This document shows positions 11,801 to 22,922 of a stretch of 64,000 nucleotides of DNA, one piece after another. Made by a program: the position numbers and the translations under genes. The stretch's first letter is position 1. Every line of letters begins with the position of its first letter. This DNA is from Luscinia megarhynchos (taxonomy: Eukaryota; Chordata; Aves; Passeriformes; Turdidae): positions 31,475,406-31,539,405 of the forward strand of contig JAPFBE010000002.1 in assembly GCA_034336665.1 (NCBI GenBank), given 5' to 3'. The notes below the pieces were generated by a model, which searched no databases, had not been told where the DNA came from, and saw nothing but the letters and a program-made list of their open reading frames with translations.

Positions 11801-14800
11801 AAAGCTGGAACAGACAAAAAGTGAAACGTTACCTGGTGGGATGAAGAGGCAGTGCACACTTGGCTGTGAACAGGAAAAGTGTGGGAGGTAGGCACTGAAG
11901 AGAGCAGATAATGGTGGTGGTTGATGAAAATCAGAGTTGTGGCAAAAGTAGAGTGTTCCAGAACTTCAGCGCGAAGCAAAAGTGACACTGTGAACAGCAG
12001 AAAAGGAGACCTGAGACTGACCCTTGAAGATCATATTCACTAGTCCACGTTCATCCATTTATGGTTTTCTTTACTAATAATCTGTTGAATAAGTTTCTGT
12101 GGGGACAACCAGATGGAAAATCAAATAGGTAAATAAAGAGGTGGTATAGAAAAGAAAATAGAAAAGAGAAAGGAAGAGGTTAGGCAGGAAATACAGATGT
12201 GTGGTGCTCAGGTGGGGAAAAACACTGGCAGTGACGGTGTCTCCTGAAATCACAGGTATCCCATGCCTCTGCTCCATTTTCCTGGCTTAAGGAGCCAGGA
12301 ATCAGTCCTGACTGAACACTATATAATGTTAGCAGACATGTCTCCATTAAAGAGGAGCAAAAATTCGGCAGTACTAAGTGAAAGTAGAGCCTCTCTGTGG
12401 AGAGAGATAAAGTGAGATCTGCTTCAAAGGAGAGAGGAGAGGCAGTGAGTCAGCACTGGAGAGGCAAAGCAGGGGATATTTCCATTGCCAGGTGCCCAAG
12501 AGATTTGAGGAGATAAACACTTCTTGCTGTCACTAAGCCTTTCTCCATCACACTGTGAGCAATGGCACTGTAGGAGACAGGTGGCCTTCTGTTGCTTCAT
12601 GGCTGTTGCTGGGTGATTGGTAGATCCTATGCCAAAGGTCAAAGTTAAATTCCCAGGAATTGCTCAACCCAAGATAATGCCAGGAAGCAGTCAGTAAAAT
12701 CGGTGAGATGATGGAAGTTACTCCCCAGTAAGGCAAAAGCTTCTTGGGGAAGAATTGCCACCTGGGATTTTTCTCACCCACCCCTTTCCCTTGCTGAGCC
12801 CTAGTTTCATTGCCTCTCTAAATGCACTTTTGCTGCTGGGCTGATGCCAAGTGGTATATGCAAAGGGGGCTGAAGAGAAACATGTCAGGATGTTTTGGTA
12901 GAAAGTCAAGGTAAATAATTCAAAGCAAGAGGTAAATCAGGAATTAATGAAGATGAACAGTTAATTATTTCTTCCTCCCATACAAATTGGGGAATGGTGA
13001 GTCTGAAATCAGGAAAAGAGCTGGGAGAGAAAGGAAAAGAAAGATGTCTGTATTGGTTCATGCTATACTAGTAAGAGGGAGGTGGGGAGGGCTTGGCAGT
13101 TCCTTGCAGGCTGATGGGGTGGAGAGGGTACCATTCCAAGGCTTACTGCTTTCCAGCTGGCTCAGATTGATGGTGTTTGCTATTCCCATGATATCTCTGA
13201 TAGCATCTGTCTAATGTACTAATGACAAGATGCTTCATTCACCACTCAAAAGAGGGATTAGGGCTCAAATCGCCATTCCAGCTTGTCACTCACCAAGGAA
13301 TTAAAATCTTCTTTGAATGTGGAATTTACTGACCCTGTGGGAGAGCCTATGACTAAGGAAATGATGCTTTAAACATGAGATCACTGAAATAAAATAACTC
13401 ATTAGCTGGAGAGTGTTCATCTTTCCAAGCTGTGGCAGAGAGCCACTGGACAACATGACAGGCACCACTCTCATGGTCCAGCCAGATCATCACAAATACC
13501 CCAGACATTTCCTCCTCTGAAGAAATAGCAGAGTATAGTGCAGGAACACCAAGACATGGCTTTTAAGGAGTTTATGTGGTAGTTATGGAAGAGGCTTTGA
13601 TCTGTGTCTTCCCTCATGGAGCAGATTATTTACTTTTTATAAGTCCTGACTTATCACTGACAGCTGGCCATGGTCACAGATCTGAGTCAGGGGCTGTGAA
13701 GAAAATCACTTTGAATTTCATCTGAGCAGAAGACTGATGTGATAGTGATGCCTTAAATGAAGTTAAATAGATGTGCCCACATGGGAAGACAAGTGTCCTG
13801 TAGCACAAGCCTGTGATCTCTGCTAGCTCAGCTGTTCTATGAGGTCTTAGAGTAGAAGTGAGCTGGTACTGAACTAAATGTGCACAATGGTGGAGAACAG
13901 CAGTATCTCAGGAAACTAGATGGCTGGGCAATGAGACACAGTCACTCTAGGTGCTCTGGGCTCCTCCAGGAGTTACTGACATCTGTGGTTTTAGAAAGTC
14001 TGAGGACACTGCCCTCCTGCTCCCCTCCAAGTTCTCCCCTCCCCCTCCTCCCCAGCCCCCCCCCCCCCCCCCCCAGTTTTTGAAAACATGTCTTTAGAAT
14101 TGTCCAGGAAATAAGATCCTTTAATAAATGATTCCAATTCTTACTATTTTGCATTAGTTATGGAGTTTTTTTGGTTGGTTGATTTTGTTTGATTTTGTTT
14201 TTAAGGGTTGGGATTTTTTTTGCTATGCTAGGTCTAGCTTCTCTTCATACTACACATAATTTTGTTGGAATCATTCTGAACTTATATAAGTTTAAGCCAA
14301 AATATGCTGCAAGTTGAAGCAATTGTGTTGCAGTTGGTGGAGTTACCATGGATTGATGGACAAGCTACGACTCAAGGTCAAAAGACCTTATTTTTTTGGG
14401 CTCTTTCCATCTTTGGAACAATCCCTGCTAACATCTCCACACCAGTGGCTCTCTCCAGCTCTCCTAATGATGGAAGGCTCTCAGCCTCCCTTGAGAGAAG
14501 CCTGTTTCTATGAGATCAGTGAGGCTGATGAAATCTCTCTGGAAGACTTAAACTGAACCTGAGCTCCCCTAGGAGCAAAGCACAGCTGGGTAATCCAGCT
14601 TGTGTCATGTCCACAGATCATGCCTCAGAAGGCAGTTCCCTGGATGGGCTATGGAACCTGAAAAATCTCCAGAGCCCACAGCAGGTGACAGATCCTACAG
14701 CTCCTAGAGGGTAGGATGGTAAGAAGGCAAGCCCAAGTTAGCAAAGACCCTACCTCGTTAAAAAATGAACCTACCTTGGTAAAGAAATGCTACTTTGTGC

Positions 14801-14906
14801 ACAGCTTTGAACTATCCTGTCACTGGAACCAAGGAAGCAGAGATCAGCTCCTCCCTCTTCACTTTCCTCCATAGGAACCTCGAGAGAGCAGTGAGTTTTT
14901 CCTCCA
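8851..14906. other. Intergenic DNA, no gene recognised
   Basis: About 6 kb of ordinary intergenic sequence. A 57-codon open stretch ending at 9734 follows an acceptor-like TTCTTCAAAG, but it has no partner exon or recognisable family. The interval 11230-11760 has several overlapping short frames on both strands, which is a sign of chance. The 19-C tract at 14056 is listed separately. Confidence 0.5.
14006..14074 (+). repeat. Polypyrimidine tract ending in C19
   Basis: A strand-asymmetric CT-rich stretch (CCCTCCTGCTCCCCTCC...) leads into nineteen consecutive C at 14056-14074. The complementary strand is a matching G tract. Such sequence can form i-motif or G-quadruplex structures and is prone to length change and sequencing error. 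Confidence 0.9.
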
Positions 14907-15060
14907 AACATAGCCCATGTATTACTCCTAGGAGTAGTTTTATTCAGCATCTTCATGGATGACGTAGGGGATGCCTCCCTTCCCCTCAATTTTTTGGACA
15001 GCCCCAGAAGAGACAAGTTCAATGCCTGGACATTAGACAGTCAGCAACACTGGGAACAGT
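14907..15060 (+). mobile_element. Degenerate CR1-like fragment
   Basis: The phrase GTAGTTTTATTCAGCATCTTCATGGATGA resembles the reverse-transcriptase-end block of CR1 (compare GCAGTCCTGCTTAATATCTTC in the clear CR1 at 58822-59937). The rest is too diverged to assign with confidence. Confidence 0.35.
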
Positions 15061-16901
15061 GTCCCAGCAGCATTGGTCTGTAGGAGCTGGTTAGTGGAAG
15101 ATGTTTTGCAGGGTGCTGGCCTTCTTCTCTGTGCAGATGAAGCTGCAGGGATGAGGTAGGGTAGCACAGAAGGGGTCAGCCTTCCTCAGGGAACAGGAGT
15201 CTTTGCCTTCTAGACCATTGCTAGAGGCAGGCAAGAAGCTGCTGAAGAATTGAGAGATAGGCAGGAACCATCATTTTTCCTTGCTTCAAAGACAGAGAGA
15301 CGAAAAATGTTAAAAATACAGCAATTGTGGATCCCTGTGCCTGTGCTGGGTTGGAAGGGCACGGCCCCAGCCTTGTTCTGAGGCACTGGGATCAGTGCTC
15401 ATGGATTCCATTGCATTAGCACTGCCTCTTGCAATCATTCTGCACCCAATGCACCTAACAGCAAGTGAAGGGAGTAGGTTGAAGTGGAATTGAGCAGAAC
15501 ACTTTGAAGGAGGTTCAGTGGGTGACCAGAGGTTTCAGGTGTGAGGGGTTTTGACAGAGATGGGGAGCATGGCTGGGAAGCACTTCTGGGGAGCAGGCTC
15601 AGCATGACTGTTGTGTTAGCTGGAAAGTGAGTGGGACACTGTATGGCATTGTCAGGAAGGTGGCCAGCAGATTCCTCAGTGATGGGGTAGCACTGAATGA
15701 CCTCAGCACAAATGGTCTGTGCAGCTGGTGAACTCCTCTGAGCACCCTGCCTGTGCCAAGGAGAGCTCAGGGCCCCAGCTCTCCTGGGAGGCAGCCCACA
15801 CCTTGTGGTACCCTGCAGATTGGCTTGTCTGCCTGTGTGCTGAGGCTGGGGGGGAGGAAAGGGTTGGCAGCTCACAGAATTATTAACAGAAGAAGCAGAA
15901 GGGCAATGGGGAAAGTCAAAGAGTGATTCCCCAGCACAAAACTGGATCTGAAAAAGGCTGAGCAAAATTTAATGCTGGAAATGAGGGGATTGTGACTGCT
16001 CTGAAAAGCTGCTATTACAGAGATGTTCTGAGTAAATGCTTGTGGTCAGTTTAAAAATATAGAAACAAACTAAACATTGCCATAGACTACAATATTAAAA
16101 GAACAGTACCATTTTAGGCCCTTTAGGTAAATGAGCCTGATGTTCATATTTCAGCAGCTTTGTCTCACACATACCCCTGCTGATAAGCCTCCACACCTTC
16201 AAAGAGTGCTCTGTTGGGTGCAAATGGCAGCAAATCTTCCATCCCCTTAGATGCTTTTGGTGCCTCTGACAATATAGAATGGGAAGTAAAGAGCTGTGTA
16301 GGGCTGGGTAATCCTGAAACAAGTATAGACCTCCTCACCCAGCTCCTGTGGAAATCATTAGAGCCATTAGCCAGGGAAAAAAGGGACCAACACTTGGGAA
16401 ACTGAGTGTCCTGCTGAAAGTGTGCTGGGAAAGCTAGTTCCCTCTGTGATCCTTAGGGTACTTGCTGGAAGATGGTGGATTTCTCCTTGGAGGGGCAGTG
16501 TTCCTTTCCAACCACACATCTGGAATCATCTGACTATAGAGCACTCTCAGACCTGATCCTGTGCCTTTACTTGAAGAACTGCTGCCGTTCTGATGTGAGC
16601 AAAACAGCTGCTGTGTGCATGCTGAGGATGAGCAATAAGGGAAGAGAAAGAAGGATGAAAAAAAGAGCACTTCTTGACTATGTCCCTTTACTGTAGTTAC
16701 TTCAGTTCAGCTGTTCCTCGTGCAGTTGCCACTGCTATGGCTTTGTGACACTGGCTGCTATGTCTGGTTCTTGGAAATTTTCATATTCTGTTATTTTCAT
16801 CATGCAAAACCAACCATAGTGCATAGGAGGAAAATAAGGCATTTTCATACAATATTTGTTACATATCATAGGCCATCCCCAATGCTTGTGTGTGTCACTC
16901 C
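15061..16901. other. Intergenic DNA, no gene recognised
   Basis: On the minus strand, 15435-15965 is free of stop codons over 176 codons, but it opens with TTG instead of ATG and shows no motif, so I do not call it a gene. No repeat family was recognised. Confidence 0.45.
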
Positions 16902-17325
16902 AGTGGGCTGACCCTGGCTGGATGTCAAACCCACCAAAACCCCCCTCTATCACTCCCCCTCCATCACTGGACAAGAAAGAGAAAATATAACAAAGGGTTC
17001 ATGGATTGAAATAAGGACCTGGAGAGATCACTCACCAATATTTTCACTGGAAAGACATGCTTAAATGAGACATATTAATTGAATTTATTGCTAACAAAAT
17101 CAGAGCAGGATCATGAGAAGCAAAATAAGACCTCAAGAAACACCTTTGCCACACCCCTCTCTCCTTCCTAGCTCTACCTCCTCCACAGCCTGGGACCAAA
17201 CTTTCCAAGAAACTATGGCAGTTTTGGTTACATCATATTTCCACATTCTGTCAGTATTGACTTTGACCAACATCTTGGTTGTTAGCCAGACAAAATGTGT
17301 GTGCAGCATGGGTGAGAGAGGTGTA
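16902..17325 (-). mobile_element. LTR retrotransposon remnant (solitary LTR)
   Basis: Begins AGTGGGCTGACCCTGGCTGG, then a short CACTCCCCCTCC block, then GGACAAGAAAGAGAAAATAT, TTCATGGATTGAAATAAGGA and GAATTTATTGCTAACAAAAT. This order of blocks is typical of a second family of songbird endogenous-retrovirus LTRs, read here on its minus strand. No internal coding sequence is present. The right boundary is approximate and no target duplication was identified. Confidence 0.6.
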
Positions 17326-19139
17326 GGTGTTAAATTAACAAATTAAATTGCTGTTGAAATGCACTAGTGGGGACTTCATCAGTAGTGCAGCAGCTCTAGG
17401 GCCTCCAACAGCTGTCCTGTGCCCAGTGCTCAGGGAGTGGAGGTCAGGGATTCTCAAACACACACGTGATACACAGTACGTGACATATTCCCTGCCAATG
17501 AGGAATGCAGGACAAGCCCTGCAGATGTAGGGTCAGATGAATGGCAGATCAGGAGCAAGCTCTCAGTGAAATTGCTGCTTGTCAGTGCAGTCCAGGTAAG
17601 GCTGTGGAAGAGGTCTCTTCTCTAAACCAAACCCCTCAGCAGGTGCCCATCTCAATAGAAATGGATAATGGAATAATTCTGTCTCTCAAAAAATTAATTG
17701 GAAAATAAGGAAGACTACTGTATTTTGTTCCTATATCTGGAAGCATGTTTAAGATAGTGATTGCAGAGAAAGAGAGGGACTGGGGGAGTCAGGGAATCTG
17801 GGCTGCTTTCCCAGTATTGCGTTGTTAATTATAACAACTTTGATGTAAATGATAGCAAGTCCCCAGGGACATTTTTCAGTTCTGACTTGTCTTTCAAGTA
17901 GAGGCCATAGTCTCACACTTTCCACCAGAAGACTAGATTATACAGGGTCCCTGTTCCTGGAGAGCAGTGGTCACACTACACCATTTATCCCAGTGCTGAG
18001 TTCTTGGATATTAGATAGGTTTCTTTGGTACACTCACATCACCCCTCACTGTAATGTTCCTGCCTGTAGGGACTTTGCACATTGCAGGCTGTTCCCAATC
18101 ACATCTTTCAGAAAGGGTGTGAAGGTGCAGCCTCGAATGGCACAAGACCTTTAGGTCATCAGCAAAACAATCTCACTCCTCACCTCTGATCCAGAAGCAC
18201 AGGGACAGCTGGGAGCCTGACTGCTACTCCTCTTGCCCTCTGATCTGCACCATCTCTGAGTGGCAGCAGGCTGGCTCTTCCCAGGGCTGTGCCAGCAGTC
18301 CAGTGCATCTCACCTCGTTGCCCCTCTGTGAGGGCACAGCACTGAGTGACAAGCCCTTGGCAGAATTACTCTTCCTTCTGAGATCAGGTGAGATGGTTCA
18401 GTCCTGTGCTGGAGACCCAAAGTATTAATGTTTATGGGTGCTGCTCTTTTCTCTTAGACTGTCTTTGATCTGTCCCAGCCTTCCTTCCAATTCTCTGACC
18501 CCAAGCAGTGCCGAGGCTCATCACTACAAGTGCCAAGCATGGGCTCTAGGGAACAGGGAGGCCAGTGCTGTGACATGTCCTAGCTGCATGCACTACTGCT
18601 TCAGATACACAAACTGATCCACTTCCTTGAGAGAAAAAAAGCAGTGTTCTAGAGCCCAGATCCAGGGCCTGCATGGTGTCCATGCACCCAGGAGCTGTTT
18701 TTGTCTCAATGCTCAGGTGGGAGAAGGAAGACCTTGGCACCAGAGTATGCTCTGGGGGTCAGGTACTGAGAATAGGTGGGATGCTTGCAAGTCTTTGTGG
18801 CTGTCATTAACGCTTTCAGCTTCACCACAATGCTCTGCACACCGGTGTGTGTGAGGACCCTGACCCACAGAGCCCCAAGAGAGTCCTTGAGCCAGCCGTG
18901 GTCTGTGCCTGGCCTCTGGTTCACTGGCACAGGCACCTTTGGTAGCCAAGGCCAAGCACTGGCAGCCCATGGCCGTTCTGATCCTGCCATTCCGAGTCCT
19001 CCTTGGCACAGCCCTGGAGCCAGGACCTTGTTCCAGCCCAGGGCGCTGCTTTGCTCCTTAGGCTGCAACGAGAGCCCGAGCTGGAGCAAAGGGCTGAACG
19101 AGGTGGGTCTGCCAGCGTGTCCCTGGGGGCTATAACGCT
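17326..19139. other. Intergenic DNA, no gene recognised
   Basis: Sequence becomes gradually richer in G+C towards the CpG island at 19140. Several open frames run on both strands near 18700-19100, as expected from base composition alone. Confidence 0.45.
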
Positions 19140-19480
19140 ATGGCTAGAGCAGGAACGATGGCACCCCGGCTCCTGGGAAGGAGGGCAGCCGGGCAGCGCT
19201 TCCCCGCTGCCGGAGGTGACCTTGGGGCGGAGGCAGTGCCCCCAGCCCGCGCCGTGGGACGGGGCGGAGCCGCGCCCCGCTGGCCGAGCCCCTCCGGCTG
19301 CCGGCGCAGGCTGCGCCCGGCTGCGGCGGGAGGCGGCGGCGCCGGCTGCGCTCCTGCCGGCCAAGGTGAGCGGCTTGGTGCTGCCCAAAGCACCGGGGCA
19401 AGGGCAGGGACAGCGCTGGCAGCATGGAAGGCACCGGGCAGGCGTGTGAAAGGGCACCCACCGCTGCCAGGCTGGTTTTG
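19140..19480 (+). promoter_or_regulatory. Orphan CpG island with a candidate first exon ending at 19365
   Basis: This short interval is much richer in G+C and CpG than its flanks. It contains a GC box (GACGGGGCGGAGC near 19258) and runs of GGCGGCGGCGCC. At 19366 there is a strong splice donor, CCAAG|GTGAG, on the plus strand. CpG islands of this kind normally mark promoters, yet no recognised gene starts here. The nearest plus-strand gene is the SBK-like kinase, whose first coding exon has an acceptor (TTTGCGCAG) at 26133-26144, about 6.8 kb away. A spliced 5' untranslated exon for that gene, or a long non-coding RNA, would both fit. A 315-codon open frame on the minus strand across this island is probably a result of its high G+C. 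Confidence 0.5.
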
Positions 19481-19868
19481 GGGACTCGAGCGTGGTGCGT
19501 GCACCCATTTCCCCCAGGGCTGATGTGAGCTTGGCGGCTTTGCCCTGGAAGGTCGCTCTGTGTCCCCTCGTGTTGGGTGGGGTGGTGCTGCGGTGCTGGC
19601 GGGTTGGCTGGGAGCAAGGTGTGATGTGCTTGGTGCCATGGCATTGCTGCGGGTTTGTGCCCGAGGAGGCTGTGGTGTGCTGGTGCTGCGGACAGGCGTG
19701 CGGGCTCTCCGGGAGCTGCTGGGTGTCTCTGCCCAGGACAGCAGTACACAGCTCTGCCACCGGCACAGCCATGGCATTCTCTGCAGGGACATAAAACCTA
19801 ACTAGCCTGCTGACCAGTTTTAGAGAGAAGCTCGCAAATCTACCAGCAATAAGGCCACAAACAAACAT

Positions 19869-22599
19869 TGCGGTGATCTGTTCTTATCCCGTGCTGTATT
19901 AAACGTGGTTTGCACCAGAGCGAACCTTTTAGGGAAAAAAAAAAGAGATACCGTTCTTGAACCAAAAGTTACGAAGATGGAAGAATATTCTTCCATAATG
20001 TTTGATGAGATTTTTAGGGGCAAATATCCTTCTTCACAGAATCTGCACCACAACGGAGGTCTGAAATGGCCTCACTTCATGTATTGGTTTTATTATAAAG
20101 CTTTTACCTAACTGAGAGAGCCCTTTTTAGTGAAATTCCAGGACTCAGATGACAGAGTAACTTTTTCACTATCTGTTCAATGAGCTATAAAGACAGCTCC
20201 CCTGGAAGTTTCCCCTGTAGTTTTCAACCCTTTTGCCATTGTCACGACTTTCTCTTGTCCTTTTTCTGTCAAACTGGGGGCACCAGTGGTAGCTTGCTGA
20301 ATTGTGGGCTTACCGATCATTAAAAAGGTAGAAAACATCCAGTAACTGGTTCTGTTGGTCTATCAGCCTCCAGAAGAGATCAGGAAATTTACCCAGGTAT
20401 TCTTCATATCAATATATTTTTAAAATTTCAAGAAACGTCGCAAAAAGGTAGATAAAGAAGAATACCAAAGCAGAACAAACGGAAAAATAAACTTTTTATA
20501 AAAATACAAATTCCACTGGTGTGTGATAGTCTCAATTGTAGTGCAGAAGCTGTTAACAGGTGGCCAGCTCTTCAGAAATACAGCTTCCCTAACTCAGCTG
20601 ATTTTTGGAGATTGAATTTCAGACTGTCTCATGGCATCTGTATGTAGGAACCTCTGCAGAAACAGGAGTTCACTGTAAGAGGCACATCGCCTCCGAACAG
20701 ATCTCTTCTTTTGTTACAATCATCTCAGCCTACGTGAAACTGAACAGCTGTCTCTACTTTTTTTGTTGTTGTTTTGTTTCGTTTTGTTTACAGTGAAGCT
20801 TACTTTCTTAATTTAGCATTTGGAAAATGTTAGTTTGACTCTCACTACTGATGTTTCCTGCATCTGATTATTTTCGGGCATTCTCTTTAGCAGAGTGAAT
20901 GCAGAAGTGGAATCTGTAACATCAGTAACCCTTGTTCTGTTATGCTCTTAAACTTGTATCTGTAACATTGAGTATCTATGTCACTGTAGATTATTTCTTC
21001 TGTATCTGTTCTGTATCATCCAGTGTCTCAAGGCCTGTAAAAGTAGTGAGGCTATACCAAATCTACATTTCTGGATTTACATAGTGCCCATTAAGCAGCA
21101 TGAACCTAGATGTGTCTGATTAATATGACTTTTTTTTTCCTTTTTTCCCCCTTTTTGCTGTCATCCATCCAATGCCAGAATAAAATCCTGACTTCTTTGG
21201 TCATTTGAAACGCTTTTGTATGTGTGTATGTGCACGCACTAGATTTATCAAGCAACACATTGTCTACCCAAACCCTTTTTGTGCCATTTGCAAACATTTT
21301 CTGGATGATTTCAGTGTTTTCTTCCAGATCATTGAGAAAGGTAAAAGTATTATAACAGAGTTAGGATTTAAAAAAAATGATGTAGGATAAAAACAATAAA
21401 ATGTGGTATTATATGGATAGTATTATATACTATATGCTGGGAATAAAAAAATTAATTAAAAATGATTCTTAGTTTAGGCCAATGCCAGGATGAATTTGTA
21501 TGGATAACTTTCAGGAGACAATCAGTGAATGGGACATTTCAGACAGGTGTTATATGAACCAATACCAGGATGAGAACTGCTTCAAACCAACAATTTAGAG
21601 CATGGTGGGAAGTGCCTGCAGATCACTGATCCTTACACAGCCCCTAAGCAGAAGTGTGATAACAACTGAGTGAAGTGATCTGAATTACTTGATACACCAA
21701 ATCCATTTGAGCAAAATGTGCTCTACTAAACATGGTGCAAAACTATTCAGGTAGAAACCAGGTAGGCAGTACCCATAAAGGGTGTTAAAGAGGAAGTTAA
21801 TTTTTCCCCCAACATTCCCCAGTAATTTGAAAAAACTCTGGATTCGTAATGGATGTATAAGGTAGTACAGCCTGTGTGTCATTCTTCTAGCTGAATGTGT
21901 GACAGGAGGCCAAAAACCCCCCAAGGCAGTAGGGGTTTTAACATGGGGGATGGGAGGAGAAAAATGTTGAGGCTTTAGAAAAGAGCCATGAAACAAATCT
22001 GAGAGCTGGACAATCAGTCTGAGCGCTTGGTTTGACAATTAAGCAGAAAGTTATTTGAAGGCATTGATCCAGTAAGAAGACTGAGAGGTATCTTGATCAG
22101 AGAGCATAGGGATGTTTATTTTCAGTTCAAAATGCGACCACATTTTGTGCAGCATCACATCTGTTTTTCAGCTAACTGCTTCAGGCACTACAGAAGCACA
22201 GTGTGACAGATGCTTCATGAAGCCTGAGTATGCATTGGTTAAATGCATAGCCTGAGCTTCAGTCTGATAGTTTTAAACAATATAATTGACTGAAAATATG
22301 TTCTCATAGCCTGTGGTCATACCTCTGACCACAGTGCATATAAACCCTGCAAGAGTCTGGAGAAATTTAACAGGTATTAGAAACCTCTTTTCTCTTCAGC
22401 AGCAGGTTAGATAAATTCAGATTAGGTTATAATATGAATGCCTAACAGCAAGAATGTTCACACTGGCATTTATAATTGACCAATTGTCTTTGGATCAAGC
22501 CTGAATGACTTTTTGAAAGAGATGCCCCAGATGCTATCTGTTATTTGGTTTGTGTTAAAGCCCTGTAGAAGGTCAGACAAGAAAGTGGACCCCACATGC
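19869..22599. other. Intergenic DNA, no gene recognised
   Basis: Mostly AT-rich. It holds T-rich tracts near 20760 (TTTTGTTGTTGTTTTG) and 21130 and an inverted repeat at 22311-22334, listed separately. Open frames are short and unsupported. Confidence 0.5.
22311..22334. repeat. Perfect 9-bp inverted repeat (CTGTGGTCA ... TGACCACAG)
   Basis: Two arms of nine bases are separated by six bases. Each arm contains TGTGGT or ACCACA, which is the RUNX-type binding core, in convergent orientation. A TATAAA hexamer follows at 22339-22344. This could be a regulatory element or a chance palindrome. Confidence 0.4.
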
Positions 22600-22922
22600 C
22601 ATATGCTCAAGGCCATTTTTAATAAAGTATCTTTGATATGAGAAGAGGCTGAAACAGCTGAAACTCTTCAGCTTGAAAAAGAGAAGGCTCAGAGGGGATA
22701 TTATTGGTGTATATAAATATCTGATGAGGGGTAATGAGGAAAAGGGAGACAGACTCTTCCAAGTAGTGATCATTGATGGGAGTCTCCATCTATGGAGATA
22801 TTGAAGACCTGGCTGAACACCTTCCTTAACAACCTGCTTCAGTTGCTGCAGCTTGAGCAGGGGAATTGGATTAGATGATCTCAAGAGGTCCCTTCCAACC
22901 TAAACACCTCTGTGATTCTGTC
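22600..22922 (+). mobile_element. CR1 LINE, 3' portion
   Basis: Recognisable blocks are AAACTCTTCAGCTTGAAAAAG, GAGAAGGCTCAGAGGGGATA, GATGATCTCAAGAGGTCCC and TTCCAACCTAAACACC, ending in CTCTGTGATTCTGTC. The order and the terminal repeat are those of CR1. It is truncated at the 5' end and rather diverged. Confidence 0.85.

Noticed and set aside
15435..15965. A 176-codon open stretch on the minus strand
   Set aside because: It starts with TTG, not ATG; the first ATG leaves only about a third of it. No motif, no splice context and no family were recognised.
18921..19868. A 315-codon open frame on the minus strand across the CpG island
   Set aside because: Several frames on both strands are open here, as GC-rich sequence has few stop codons. 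The protein is low-complexity Pro/Ala/Ser/Arg with no motif or splice partner.
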